DNA from: Neostapfia colusana
Lineage: Eukaryota; Streptophyta; Magnoliopsida; Poales; Poaceae
Assembly (NCBI GenBank): GCA_030760725.1
Contig: JASWHV010000003.1
Location: 117,336,153-117,400,152, forward strand
Length of the DNA: 64,000 nucleotides
Direction of reading: 5' to 3'
Below are positions 21,024-31,500 of the stretch, in pieces; position 1 is the first letter of the stretch; each line of letters starts with the position of its first letter. The notes below the pieces were generated by a model. It had not been told where the DNA came from. It was given only the letters and a program-made list of their open reading frames with translations, and did no database searches. A program made the position numbers and the translations under genes.

Positions 21024-23138
21024 ATGGCCAAGAATGGGGGTTCGGTTCCTACCTTCGAGGGCAAGAATTTTGCTTATTGGAAAGCACGCATGCGCGCTTA
21101 CCTTGAGGCAATTGCTCCCGAAGTGTGGGAAGCGACCCATGCGGGGTTTGGAAATCTTGACTATGTTGGTGACCAACTAAAATGGGATGCTAAGGCTAGA
21201 AATGCCATATATGAATGCATTAGTCAAGATGTCTTTGCTAGGATTGCTAGTAAAGAAAAAGCGTGTGAAATTTGGGCATGTCTAATTGAAATACATGAGG
21301 GCTCATCTCGGGTTAAAGAACTCAAATATCACATGCTTAAATCAAAATATGATGAATTTAAGATGTTTCCTCATGAGAACGTTAACCAAATGTTTTCTCG
21401 TTTAAATGTGCTCATTGAGGAAATTAACGCACTTGACATTGCTTCTCTTGGCAAGGGACTTATCAATCGCAAGATCCTCATGCTTCTACCCAAGCCCATG
21501 TACAACATTATCAATTCAATGCTCCAAAAGGAGTCACTAGACAACATGGAAGTTTCGAAGCTCATTGGAGAAATCCATGCTCATGAGATGAGCGTACTTG
21601 GAATGATGGAGGAGTCATCCTCAAAAACCATTGCTCTCAAGGCTTCAACCAAGAAGACAACTTCCAAGAAGAAGAAAGTGGTTGAGCCTAGCTCAAGTGA
21701 AGAAGAGCAAGAAACAAGCGAAGATGATGATGAACTTGCTTTGATGATGAGGAAATTCTCACGCCTCAACTCCAAGATTGCAAAGAAGGGATACTCTTTT
21801 GATCCTAAAAAGAAAGCCTTCTTGCCAAGAAAAGATGAAAACAAGACGTGCTACAATTGTGGTGATCTAGGCCACATATCATATGATTGTCCAAGACCGG
21901 ACAAAAGGAAGGAGAATGGGAAGCATTACAAGCTAGAAGAAAGTGATGATGAAGAGGAGGTTAAGCCCAAGCGTTCTTTTGGAAAGAAGAAATTTGACAA
22001 AGGCAAGAAAACCAAGCTCTTTCCAAAGAAGAGAAGAGGGCCTCAAAAGGTCTTCATGTGTGAAGCCAATGAGTGGATCACGGATGAAGAGTCAAGCGAC
22101 GAAGATAGTGAAGATGAAGAAAACTTGGCGGGCCTCGCCGTCGTCAACAAGGATGACTCACCTCTTCGTCCACCTCCTATGTGCCTAATGGCGAAAGGTA
22201 ACTCAAAGGTATGTGAAGATTCTAGCGATGATGATGATGAGCTTTCACCCGATGAATTAGCATCTATGATTAATGAATATCATGCCATTATAAAAAGGGA
22301 AAAGGCTAAGGTTAAGGCTCTTGAGCTAGCTCGAGCTAAGCTTGAAAGTGCCAACCTCGATTTGCATGAAAAGTATGTAACCATACTTAAAGAGCATGAC
22401 ACGCTCAAATCAAATGTTAAGCAAATCGAGGAGGAGAATGCTCAAATCAAGTTTAAGTATCATGAGCTTGACTTAGCTAACTTAGCACTCTTGGCAAAGC
22501 ACAATGAGTTGGTTCAAGAACATGAAGTGCTTAACCTTGCTTATGAAGCGATTGAACTTAAAGTGAAAAACACAAAGAAAGAAACCCTTGATGGCAAAAT
22601 ATCACCTAATTCACATGCCACTAATATTTTGGATGAGTCTTTGCCTTTGAAAGCAAGCCCTAGGGAGAAGGAGCTAATGGACGAAATTGAAAGTCTTCGC
22701 ACTAGTGTGGCAAGACTTTCTAAGGGGGAGGACAAGCACAAGGAAATCCTCTACCAACAAGCTAAAGGCTTCCACAAGAGGGGGCTTGGATCCTTCCCGG
22801 TGCCCAACAAAGGAAAGGTGCCCTCACCGGAGCTTAGGACAAGCTTCATCAAGGAAGTTGGTTCCTATTGCCAACATTGTGAGGTCACCGGACATCACAC
22901 GAGGGAGTGTCCTCTTCCCAACCGTCCTTCTCCCAAATTGCCTCCCAACTACAAATCTACGTTCAATGATTATCACTATCTATTGAGCAAAGTAGGTGAA
23001 AAAGTGAAGGCAAGGTTCATCGGCAAAGACATCAAGGGCATGAAGGGGAGGCTCCCCAAGCAACTTTGGGTTCCAAAAACACTTGTATCACACATACAAG
23101 GACCTAAGTTGGCTTGGGTTCCTAAACTCAAAAACTAA
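21024..23138 (+). CDS. gag: Copia 2 Gag polyprotein (704 aa), intact
   Basis: Same architecture as copia 1 Gag: N-terminal copia gag domain, CCHC knuckle from residue 276, coiled-coil-rich middle (about 405-575), second CCHC knuckle from residue 616 and a basic C-terminus. It would assemble particles in the cytoplasm and package the element RNA. It ends with TAA at 23136-23138. Pol begins 14 bp later in another frame that is itself closed by TAG at 23150-23152, so the two cannot be joined by one simple ribosomal slip across the gap. The start ATG is 46 bp after the primer-binding site. No lesion is visible. Confidence 0.92.
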   Translation: MAKNGGSVPTFEGKNFAYWKARMRAYLEAIAPEVWEATHAGFGNLDYVGDQLKWDAKARNAIYECISQDVFARIASKEKACEIWACLIEIHEGSSRVKELKYHMLKSKYDEFKMFPHENVNQMFSRLNVLIEEINALDIASLGKGLINRKILMLLPKPMYNIINSMLQKESLDNMEVSKLIGEIHAHEMSVLGMMEESSSKTIALKASTKKTTSKKKKVVEPSSSEEEQETSEDDDELALMMRKFSRLNSKIAKKGYSFDPKKKAFLPRKDENKTCYNCGDLGHISYDCPRPDKRKENGKHYKLEESDDEEEVKPKRSFGKKKFDKGKKTKLFPKKRRGPQKVFMCEANEWITDEESSDEDSEDEENLAGLAVVNKDDSPLRPPPMCLMAKGNSKVCEDSSDDDDELSPDELASMINEYHAIIKREKAKVKALELARAKLESANLDLHEKYVTILKEHDTLKSNVKQIEEENAQIKFKYHELDLANLALLAKHNELVQEHEVLNLAYEAIELKVKNTKKETLDGKISPNSHATNILDESLPLKASPREKELMDEIESLRTSVARLSKGEDKHKEILYQQAKGFHKRGLGSFPVPNKGKVPSPELRTSFIKEVGSYCQHCEVTGHHTRECPLPNRPSPKLPPNYKSTFNDYHYLLSKVGEKVKARFIGKDIKGMKGRLPKQLWVPKTLVSHIQGPKLAWVPKLKN

Positions 23139-23152
23139 CTTCATGTGTGTAG

Positions 23153-26100
23153 GTGAACTACAAAGCCGGAGGAAAGCATTGGGTACTCGATAGTGGGTGC
23201 ACTCAACATATGACCGGCAATGATGGTATGTTCACCTCCATAGAAAACCCCGGCAATCATGAACAAGTCACCTTTGGTGATAACTCAAAGGGGAAGGTAA
23301 TTGGTTTGGGTAAAATTGCTATTTCTCGTGATTTGTCTATCTCTAACGTGCTTTACGTTAAGTCTCTTAGTTTTAATTTACTTTCTATTGCACAATTATG
23401 TGATCTTGGACTAACGTGCACATTTGACAAGAATGGTGTTGTGGTGACTAGTGAATTAAGCAAAGAACTAATATTCAAAGGTTTTCGGCATGGACATCTT
23501 TACTTGGTGGACTTCTCCAACAAGCATGCTAGCTTGACCACTTGTCTTTTCACCAAGACAAGTTTGGGATGGCTATGGCATCGGCGCATTGCTCACATTG
23601 GGATGAGCGAGCTCAAGAAGTCATTCAAACTTGGGATGGTGACCGGCGTGAAGGATGTCACATTCGAAAAGAACAAGCTTTGTAGCGCATGTCAAGCCGG
23701 GAAGCAAGTTGCCTCACACCATCCGATGAAGACAATGGTGTCAACCTCTAAGCCACTTGAACTACTTCACATGGACCTCTTCGGACCGTCCACATACCAA
23801 AGCCTTGGCGGTAACATCTATTGTCTTGTCATTGTTGATGACTACTCTCGCTATGCTTGGACATTGTTTCTAGGTGACAAGGGTGAAACTCCGGAAATCT
23901 TCAAGACCTTCGCTAAACGAGCGCAAAGGGAATTTCAACTTCCTATCATCAAGGTCCGGAGTGACAACGGCACCGAGTTCAAGAACTACAACATTGGGGA
24001 GTGGTGTGATCGTGAAGGCGTGAAGCACGAGTTTTCGGCCACATACACCCCTCAACAAAATGGTGTCGTTGAAAAAAAGAACAAGACTCTCATCACCCTT
24101 GCAAGAGCAATGCTTGATGACTGTGGCACGTCAGAGAAGTTTTGGGCCGAAGCAATCAACACGGCGTGCCATGCCACAAATAGGGTCTACCTTCATCGAC
24201 TACTTCAAAAGACCCCATATGAGCTCCTCATTGGGAGAAAGCCCAACATCTCCTACTTCCGAGTCTTCGGGTGCAAGTGCTACATCTACCGCAAGAAAAG
24301 GCTCGGTAAGTTTGAAAGAAGGTGTGATGTTGGTATCTTTCTAGGTTATGCGTCAAACTCAAAAGCATATCGAGTATTCAACCAAACCTCCGGGTTAGTT
24401 GAAGAAAGTTGTGATGTTGAGTTTGATGAGACTAATGGCTCCCAAGAGGAGAGTTTTGGTCATGATGATATAGATGATGAGCCTCTACGAGAAGCTATGA
24501 AGAACATGACCATAGGAGACATCAAGCCCGAAGTTGGGGAGAGCCATGATCAAGGGGGAGCCTCAAGTTCCAACATCAACACCTCCATGGCGCCTCAAAT
24601 TGATGAAGAAGAAGAGAAAAATGATCCATTGCCAATGCAAGATTCACATGCCACACAACACCAAGAAGAAGAAGAAGTCCAAGGTCAAGTCCAACCACAA
24701 GACGAGCAAGATGCCTCACCACCACCAAGTGCCTCACAACCTCTTATGAGGCATGGGCGCATCTCCAAGGCACATCCGATGGATCAAATCATCGGAAGTC
24801 CGTCACGGGGAGTAAGTACTCGTTCTCGCCATGTTGCTTCATTTTGTGAACACTACTCTTTTGTTTCGTGTGTAGAACCCACAAATATTGAGGAAGCACT
24901 CCAAGATCCCAATTGGGTGATGTCTATGCAAGAAGAACTCAACAACTTCACCCAAAATGAAGTTTGGGTATTGGAGGAGCGACCTAAGAACAAGAACGTC
25001 ATCGGAACAAAGTGGGTGTACCGCAACAAGCAAGACGAGAATGGCGTGGTGGTCCGCAACAAGGCAAGGCTTGTGGCCAAGGGTTTTCCACAAGTTGAAG
25101 GACTAGATTTTGGAGAGACATTTGCCCCGGTCGCACGGTTAGAAGCTATTCGCATACTCCTTGCTTTTGCTTCACATCACAATATTATGCTTTATCAAAT
25201 GGATGTGAAAAGTGCCTTCCTCAATGGTTATATTAACGAGCTTGTTTTCGTTGAGCAACCTCCCGGGTTTGAAGATCCGAGGAATCCTAACCATGTGTAT
25301 AGGTTACACAAGGCGCTCTACGGGCTCAAGCAAGCACCTAGGGCATGGTATGAACGTCTAAGGGATTTCCTAGTCATGCAAGGATTCAAGATCGGGAGGG
25401 TGGACACCACACTTTTCACCAAGGACATCAACGGGGATTTATTTCTTTGTCAAATTTACGTTGATGATATTATTTTTGGCTCAACTAACAAATCTCTTAG
25501 CCTTGAGTTTGGCACCATGATGTCTAGGGAGTTCGAGATGTCAATGATTGGAGAACTCAATTTCTTCCTAGGATTTCAAATCAAGCAACTTCAAGAGGGG
25601 ACTTTCATCTACCAAGAAAAGTACACCAAAGACCTCTTGAAGAAGTTTGAAATGGAAGATTGCAGCTCAAGAAGTACTCCAATGGCAACAAATTGTCATC
25701 TTGACGCGGACATGGACGGTAAACCTATTGATCAATCTCATTACCGTTCCATGATTGGTTCATTATTATATCTTACCGCATCTAGGCCCGATATCATGTT
25801 TAGTGTGTGCTTGTGTGCTCTCTTTCAAGCGGCACCTAAAGAATCGCATCGTAAGGCGGTCTTTAGGATACTTAGGTATCTCAAGCATACCCCAAGTGTA
25901 GGTTTGTGGTACCCCAAGAACGCTAGTTTTCATCTCTTGGGTTACTCGGATTCGGACTTTGCCGGATGCCGTGTGGATCGCAAGAGTACCTCCGGTGGGT
26001 GCCACTTACTTGGGCATTCCCTAGTATCTTGGTCGAGCAAAAAGCAAAACTCCGTGGCTTTGTCCACCGCGGAGGCAGAATATATAGCGGCCGGTGCATG

Positions 26101-26410
26101 TTGTGCCCAAATTCTATATATGAAGCAAACCCTTTTGGACTTTGGAATTAAGTTTGATTGTGTGCCTCTCCTTTGTGACAATGAAAGTGAGGTTAAGATA
26201 GCTAGAAACCCCGTTCAACACTCCCGCACTAAGCACATTGATATTCGCCATCACTTCTTGCGGGACCATGAGGCTAAAGGAGACATCTCTTTGCAAGGTG
26301 TTAGGTCCGAAGAACAATTGGCGGATATCTTCACTAAACCACTTGATGAGAAAACTTTTTCTAGACTAAGAAGTGAATTAAATGTGCTAGATGCATCTAA
26401 CGTCATGTAA
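23153..26410 (+). CDS. pol: Copia 2 Pol polyprotein (1085 aa), intact
   Basis: This polyprotein would cut Gag-Pol, copy the RNA and insert the cDNA. Seen in order: protease D-S-G-C with Asp13; GAG-pre-integrase region near residues 130-190; integrase catalytic Asp208, Asp271 and Glu307, a D-x62-D-x35-E spacing; RT with Y-V-D-D at 769-772; RNase H with D-S-D-F near 933 and C-D-N-E further on. The order IN-RT-RH is Ty1/copia. No stop or frameshift occurs over 3.2 kb. There is no ATG at the given start (codon GTG), so how translation reaches this frame is open. CTAAC at 23135-23139 followed by TAG at 23150-23152 looks like a branch point and 3' splice site. Confidence 0.93.
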   Translation: MNYKAGGKHWVLDSGCTQHMTGNDGMFTSIENPGNHEQVTFGDNSKGKVIGLGKIAISRDLSISNVLYVKSLSFNLLSIAQLCDLGLTCTFDKNGVVVTSELSKELIFKGFRHGHLYLVDFSNKHASLTTCLFTKTSLGWLWHRRIAHIGMSELKKSFKLGMVTGVKDVTFEKNKLCSACQAGKQVASHHPMKTMVSTSKPLELLHMDLFGPSTYQSLGGNIYCLVIVDDYSRYAWTLFLGDKGETPEIFKTFAKRAQREFQLPIIKVRSDNGTEFKNYNIGEWCDREGVKHEFSATYTPQQNGVVEKKNKTLITLARAMLDDCGTSEKFWAEAINTACHATNRVYLHRLLQKTPYELLIGRKPNISYFRVFGCKCYIYRKKRLGKFERRCDVGIFLGYASNSKAYRVFNQTSGLVEESCDVEFDETNGSQEESFGHDDIDDEPLREAMKNMTIGDIKPEVGESHDQGGASSSNINTSMAPQIDEEEEKNDPLPMQDSHATQHQEEEEVQGQVQPQDEQDASPPPSASQPLMRHGRISKAHPMDQIIGSPSRGVSTRSRHVASFCEHYSFVSCVEPTNIEEALQDPNWVMSMQEELNNFTQNEVWVLEERPKNKNVIGTKWVYRNKQDENGVVVRNKARLVAKGFPQVEGLDFGETFAPVARLEAIRILLAFASHHNIMLYQMDVKSAFLNGYINELVFVEQPPGFEDPRNPNHVYRLHKALYGLKQAPRAWYERLRDFLVMQGFKIGRVDTTLFTKDINGDLFLCQIYVDDIIFGSTNKSLSLEFGTMMSREFEMSMIGELNFFLGFQIKQLQEGTFIYQEKYTKDLLKKFEMEDCSSRSTPMATNCHLDADMDGKPIDQSHYRSMIGSLLYLTASRPDIMFSVCLCALFQAAPKESHRKAVFRILRYLKHTPSVGLWYPKNASFHLLGYSDSDFAGCRVDRKSTSGGCHLLGHSLVSWSSKKQNSVALSTAEAEYIAAGACCAQILYMKQTLLDFGIKFDCVPLLCDNESEVKIARNPVQHSRTKHIDIRHHFLRDHEAKGDISLQGVRSEEQLADIFTKPLDEKTFSRLRSELNVLDASNVM

Positions 26411-27797
26411 GTTGCCATGTTCATGTAAGGTTGCATATCAAATAGGTCTTGTCTAACTCCCAAAGGATAGGGGCAAGCTAGAAATAGCTTTTCCTAAGAA
26501 AGCCTTTGGCAGGTTTAAACTTGGCAAGATAGATTTACATTACGCCTTGCATGATTCCTGCCATATAGACTTGCACTCATTTAATATCTTGCATTATTTT
26601 GTTTGGCATTGCAAACGGTAGATTGTCACAAAGGGGAACCCACATCATGAGAAGGAGACCTGTTCAAAATGCAATATCTCAACTCATATAATGTGGATAG
26701 AGCAAAATTCTAAAGGTACATGCTTTAAGGAGATAGAAGTTCTCTATACTCTAGCTCACAAAGCATGGGCCTTACATTTTCATGGTTTCACTCCTAACCT
26801 TGTGTGTTCTCTTTGCTTAAGGGCTTAGCCAATATGTGGCACTATATTTAAAGCCTTATATTAGAGGTTAGGAGTTGCCCAAAAAGTCCGAGGACCCATC
26901 CTTATCTTTGTGTGTTTAAGTCCAAGGACACATATGGGCAGTCTTAGGTTTTCTGTAGTCATCGGATTATCCGATGCCAGGGCCAGCAGATCATCGGATC
27001 AATTGGTGCTTCAGTTCAAGTCAGATGTCACAAATCAACCGATGAGTTCATTTCAGAAGACATCAGAGCATCCGGTGTTCCGTTTTCCTAGTGCCCTGCA
27101 GAAATCGACCGATGATCGCCACCTCAACGTCGGTCCATCCGGTGTTCAAAGAGAGTTTTTGGAACAACTCTCTGTTGAACTCGACCGATGCATCCTCCGA
27201 TGATCATCGGTCCATCCGGTGTTTTATGCGCGGCTAGGGTTTGCCCGAACAGTTTAAAAACCGGACTCGGCCGGATTTCGTTTTTTCTTTTCTCTTCTTC
27301 CCGACCTCCACCGCCGTACGTCGCCCTCGCCGGCTCTCCCACGCGCCTCCGCCTCCCAGCTGCCGCTGCCGGCTCCAGGCGCCGCCGCCGCCGCCGCCTC
27401 TCCCGCGCACGCCGCCTCCCGCGCGCTCCGCCTCCCAGCCGCCGCAGCCCTTCCCAGGCGCCGCCGTCGCCTCCTCCCAGGGGCCGCCGCCGCCCTTCCC
27501 AGGCGCCGCCGCCGCCTCCTCCCAGGAGCCGCCACCGCCATCTTTCGGCCGCCTAGGCGCCATCCGTGCCCGCTTCGCCGCCTCTCCCGAGCGTGCCGTC
27601 GCTGTTCCACCGCACCGCCGCGCCTCCCTCGCCGTCTCCCCTCCACCACTCGCCGCCGGTTCACATCACCCTCTCCGCTAGGATCTCGTCGTGCTTCGCC
27701 GCTCGTCGATAAGGTTTGCTCCGTGCCGCGCGACGCCCTTCGTTGTTTTCATCGTTCATCTTCACCGTCGCTAACCCTAGCTCTCAATTGCATCAAG
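26411..27797 (+). other. Copia 2 spacer between pol and ORF3
   Basis: It is homologous to 15663-17040. It carries palindromes of the CATCGG/CCGATG type at about 26960-27230 and a CCG-rich block at about 27300-27720, slightly longer in its CCG run than copia 1. The long open frames here on both strands are not credible genes. Confidence 0.6.
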
Positions 27798-29906
27798 ATG
27801 GGTCGCGATCGCAAAGGAAAGGGCAAGGCTATTGAGGAGCCCGCTGCGAAGAAGCGCAAGATGTCCAAGGACGCTCGTCGTGCGGAGTTGGCCGCTCGCG
27901 CCGCCGAGGAGCGTGAGCGCGGCCATCGCAGTTCCTTACGGATCCGCGAGTCCCGGCAGAGGCAGGAGCAGCCTCCGATCCAGCCGGTGCCTCCCGAGGG
28001 CTCCGACGAGGAGGAGACCGAGGTGCCGCCTCTCATCCGCCGGCGCACCCCGAGGACTCGGGGAGGTGGACAGACTCCTACGGCGAGTCGGCGCCCCTCT
28101 GCAGCTGACCGCGCTGAGGACAGAGAAGCCGAAAGGGCCATCCACCTGATGGACACAGCAGTCCGAGTTGCCGAAGAGGTCAGACTCACTGACTACAGGA
28201 AGATGAAGGCAAGGCAACTAAAGAAGCTCAGATGGTCGGCGTTGATCGAGGAGTGGTTCCCACGGCCTAGGGACGCTCGAGTTGACTCCCGGTTCTGGAC
28301 CCTGACACAGGCGTCCCTATACGAGACTTACAGGCGTCGGGGTCACAAGCTATTCCAGCATAACAGCATTGACTGGGATCAGCTTGCAGTGGCAGCAGGA
28401 CACGGGATCAGGCCCCTGTTTGAGAGATACAGAGGACTGGCGGACTTGCTCTCACACCCGAGGAGTTCTTACGTCGAGGAGTGGGTTAGGGTGTTCTACG
28501 CGAAACTCTACATCTCTGAGGGTCGTCGCTCGATTCACTTCATGTTCATGGGGCGAATCCACGACGTATCTCGAGACCTGTTGGGCAGACTGCTTGGTGT
28601 GGAGCTCTCCACTACGTGCCTGCACCAGATAGTCTACGGAGACGCAGATCCGCCGAGGAGGCCACTGACTGGAGGAGTGGCACCGCCCTTCGAGGAGATC
28701 AGAGGTCTGTTCACACAGCCGTTCACACCTGACCAGCCGAGGGTGCCAGCGCTTCTCACCCCAGCAGCTCGGACAGTTCACCACGTCCTCAGGCGTACCC
28801 TGCTACCGAGGTCCGGCTACTTGGAGGGTTTCATGAGCCTTCAGCAGACTATCCTGTTCTATGTGATGAACGGGATGGAGTTCGACATAGTAGACATTCT
28901 GATCTGCGAGATGGAGGACGTGATCACCGACGGAGTTGGGATGCTACGACAGCTGGTCTTTGGTCACTGGATCTGTCACCTTCTTCACCAGCTGGTTCCA
29001 GAGGACACTCTAGGAGTCTCTCAGCTGACGGAGATGCACGTGACCCGGTTCAGCCACTACCGAGTCCCCACTCCGGGAGACCGCCGCCTTGGCCATCCCG
29101 TCGAGCGTGAGGTTCGAGCCAGACTGTCAGAGGAGGACTGGGCAGAGCTGACTCAGGAGGACGCAGAGCTGGCATAGGCAGAGGCTCAGGGAGGAGACCT
29201 ACAGCACGTATGGTCGGATAGCGACACTAGTGACAGTGTCGAGGAGTACTTCCCTCCTGCTCCTCCGTCACCGAGGCAGCACGACGCAGAGGCAGGAGGC
29301 TCAGCTGCTCCATCACCTACACCTCCTCTAGTGTCAGAGGCTCAGGTGACTCAGCCGTCAGAGCTCACCACCTTACTTCAGCGGATGGCTCAGCAGCAGG
29401 AGCTGCAAGCAGCTCGACAGGAGCAGCTTCAGAGGCAGCAGCAGGAGATGCAGCTGGAGATCGCCCGTCAGAGGCGAGAGGACACCGACAGGTTCACCAA
29501 CCTTGTCGATCAGATGACGCGACGCACTCTGGACCAGCAGCAGCAGACTCAGCAGATGCTGTTGGGCATCCTGGGGTTGGTCACCAACCTCTACCAGCAG
29601 ACTGGAGTGCCTCTTCCACCTCAGCACTTGGGACTCAGTCAGGCTCCAGGTGCACCCCCACTGGCACCAGCTCCAGTACTGCCACCGACGTCGCTCCAGT
29701 CCTCACCTCTTCCGGCAGTACCTCCACCGGCGCCAGCAGTCTCAGCGGATCCTCCAGCAGCTCCAGCTCCAGCTCCAGCCCCCACAGCAGCTCCAGCTCC
29801 TCCCGCTCCAGCTCCAGCACCAGCGACCTCCACCTCCAGCAGCTCCGGCGACAGCACCGTCGACGCCGACCGCTTCACCATCGCCAGGAGCGCGCCTGAG
29901 TCGTAG
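27798..29906 (+). pseudogene. Copia 2 third ORF (Sirevirus env-like position), one nonsense codon
   Basis: The reading frame runs from ATG 27798 to TAG 29904-29906 (702 codons before the stop), broken only by TAG at 29175-29177 (codon 460; copia 1 has CAG). Features: basic N-terminus with K-K-R-K at residues 18-21; a Trp/Arg-rich conserved middle domain (about 120-430) resembling plant transposon-associated protein domains; an acidic Ser/Glu segment; a Gln-rich coiled coil (about 520-580); a Pro/Ala-rich tail (about 615-680). There is no hydrophobic membrane segment. The copia 1 and copia 2 lesions are at different places, so the common ancestor probably encoded the full protein. An ATG 75 bp upstream at 27723 is in frame but reads CCG-region sequence. 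Confidence 0.75.
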
Positions 29907-30258
29907 GCACTCGACTTCCCTTTTTGGTGTCTTGATGCCAAAGGGGGAGAAGAGTTAGAGTCAGGGGGAGGGTTAGCTCAGTTCTAGGGGGAGTGTCTAT
30001 GTCTATCCTTTTGCTACTATATTTGAGATTGTCCATCCTTTTGCTACTTTATTTGAGATTGACCGTTATTATTATTTGCCATTATTGTACTCCGGGTGCT
30101 ACTCTGTGCTCTTACGCTTTATCGTTTATTATTTGAGCCTTCGAGCCACTTGTGTTGCAATTTGTACCTGTTATATTCTTTTTGAGCATTGCGTTTTAAT
30201 TCAATTAATTCTATGCTCTACTCGTTGTGTTGTCATCAATCACCAAAAAGGGGGAGAT
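29907..30258 (+). other. Copia 2 3' untranslated region with multiple polypurine tracts
   Basis: The same set of G-rich tracts as copia 1 is present (about 29939-29950, 29963-29972, 29985-29993), with the terminal tract at 30246-30258 abutting LTR3. Confidence 0.8.
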
Positions 30259-31500
30259 TGAAAGCATCTAGGCCCCCGTGAGATATGGTTTCGGTGATTA
30301 ATGACAACCGTTCGTTATTACTAATGAGTTTGTGGATGCGAGGTTTCACATATATCACATCAACCGTTAATGAACTATCTATTCACACCATCTACTGCTC
30401 ATTGGATACAAATGGAGACCCCTCAACGATCTATTCTAAGGGGTCATTCGATATGAAGAACTCATACAAACAAATCTATTCTATCAAAATTGGCAACACA
30501 AGAAGCGTACACTTTACCGTAATATCATTTCAAACAAGTGTCAAAGAGGTCACTCAAGAAGATTCCAAAAGATCAACTCAAAACAACTCGAAGCAAACAA
30601 GTTGCATTCACCGGATCATCCGATGTCTTGCAAAATGACTACATCGGTCGAGTTTGAGTTGGCAGAAAAAGAAGACCTCAGAGCCCAGTACACACCGGAT
30701 CATCCGATGTGAAGGAAGTGGCACATCGGTTGATTTCAACAGAAGGATAATTTCTGAGTAATTCTGAAGATCAACTCACCGGATCATCCGATGATAAAGT
30801 AAGTGAACATCGGTCAAGTTCAACCGAAACATTATTTCTGAACCAATTCTGAAGATCAACTCACCGGATCATCCGATGATGAGTTAAAATAACATCGGTC
30901 GATTAAAAGATCCAACGGTTATATCCAACGGTCACATCTGACACATGACATCAGCTAATTTGGAATTCGACCGATGATCATATAAAGGGGTGCATCGGAG
31001 GATCCGATGTTAACTGACAAAAGTCTACCCACTTTTCCAACGGCTATCTCGTGTGGGCTGGCTATAAATACCCCTCCAACCGGCCATTTAGACAAGTCTT
31101 GATCACCAGAGCCTCTCTAGACATTCTCAAGCATTCAAGACCAAGAGCTACCACTTCCACACTTCAAAACCTCTTGTACTCCAACTATAGGTTATATCTA
31201 GCTAGAGATAAGCTTGTGTGCGTCCATTCTTGGTGATTGGAATCTCTAGGCTAGTGAGAGAGAGTGTCTTGGTGACTTCTCTCACCTTGTAAACGTTGGA
31301 GGAAGAAGAGATCACTCCGGAGCTTACCAAGGTGTTTGTGGAAGCCCGGAGGATCACCGTTGTACAAGGCTTGAGCTCCACCTTGCCGGAGAAGGCGAAC
31401 GGAGAAAGATAGTGGATTCCCTCGTCTTGGTGACTTGGGAGTGGCTATACCCTTTGGTGGGTGCCACAACGTGGACGTAGGAAGATTTTTGTGATCTTAC
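30259..31500 (+). repeat. Copia LTR3, truncated at base 1242
   Basis: It matches LTR2 up to GATCTTAC, after which gypsy leader sequence begins. The last 220 bp (distal R/U5) are missing. U3, the palindrome array and the TATA box are kept. The five bases CTTAC at 31496-31500 belong equally to LTR and gypsy sequence. Confidence 0.92.

Larger units (their letters stand above)
8811..31500 (+). mobile_element. Sirevirus-type Ty1/copia tandem: LTR1-int1-LTR2-int2-LTR3 (truncated)
   Basis: Two almost identical internal regions share the middle LTR. Each has gag with two CCHC knuckles, a pol with integrase before RT (the copia order), a third ORF after pol, and several G-rich polypurine tracts before the next LTR. 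Long LTRs, extra PPT copies, GC-rich palindromes in U3 and a third ORF are known Sirevirus traits. The shared-LTR layout is the expected product of unequal recombination between LTRs, not of two insertions, because no target duplication separates the units. LTR3 breaks off at coordinate 1242 of about 1462. Confidence 0.9.
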
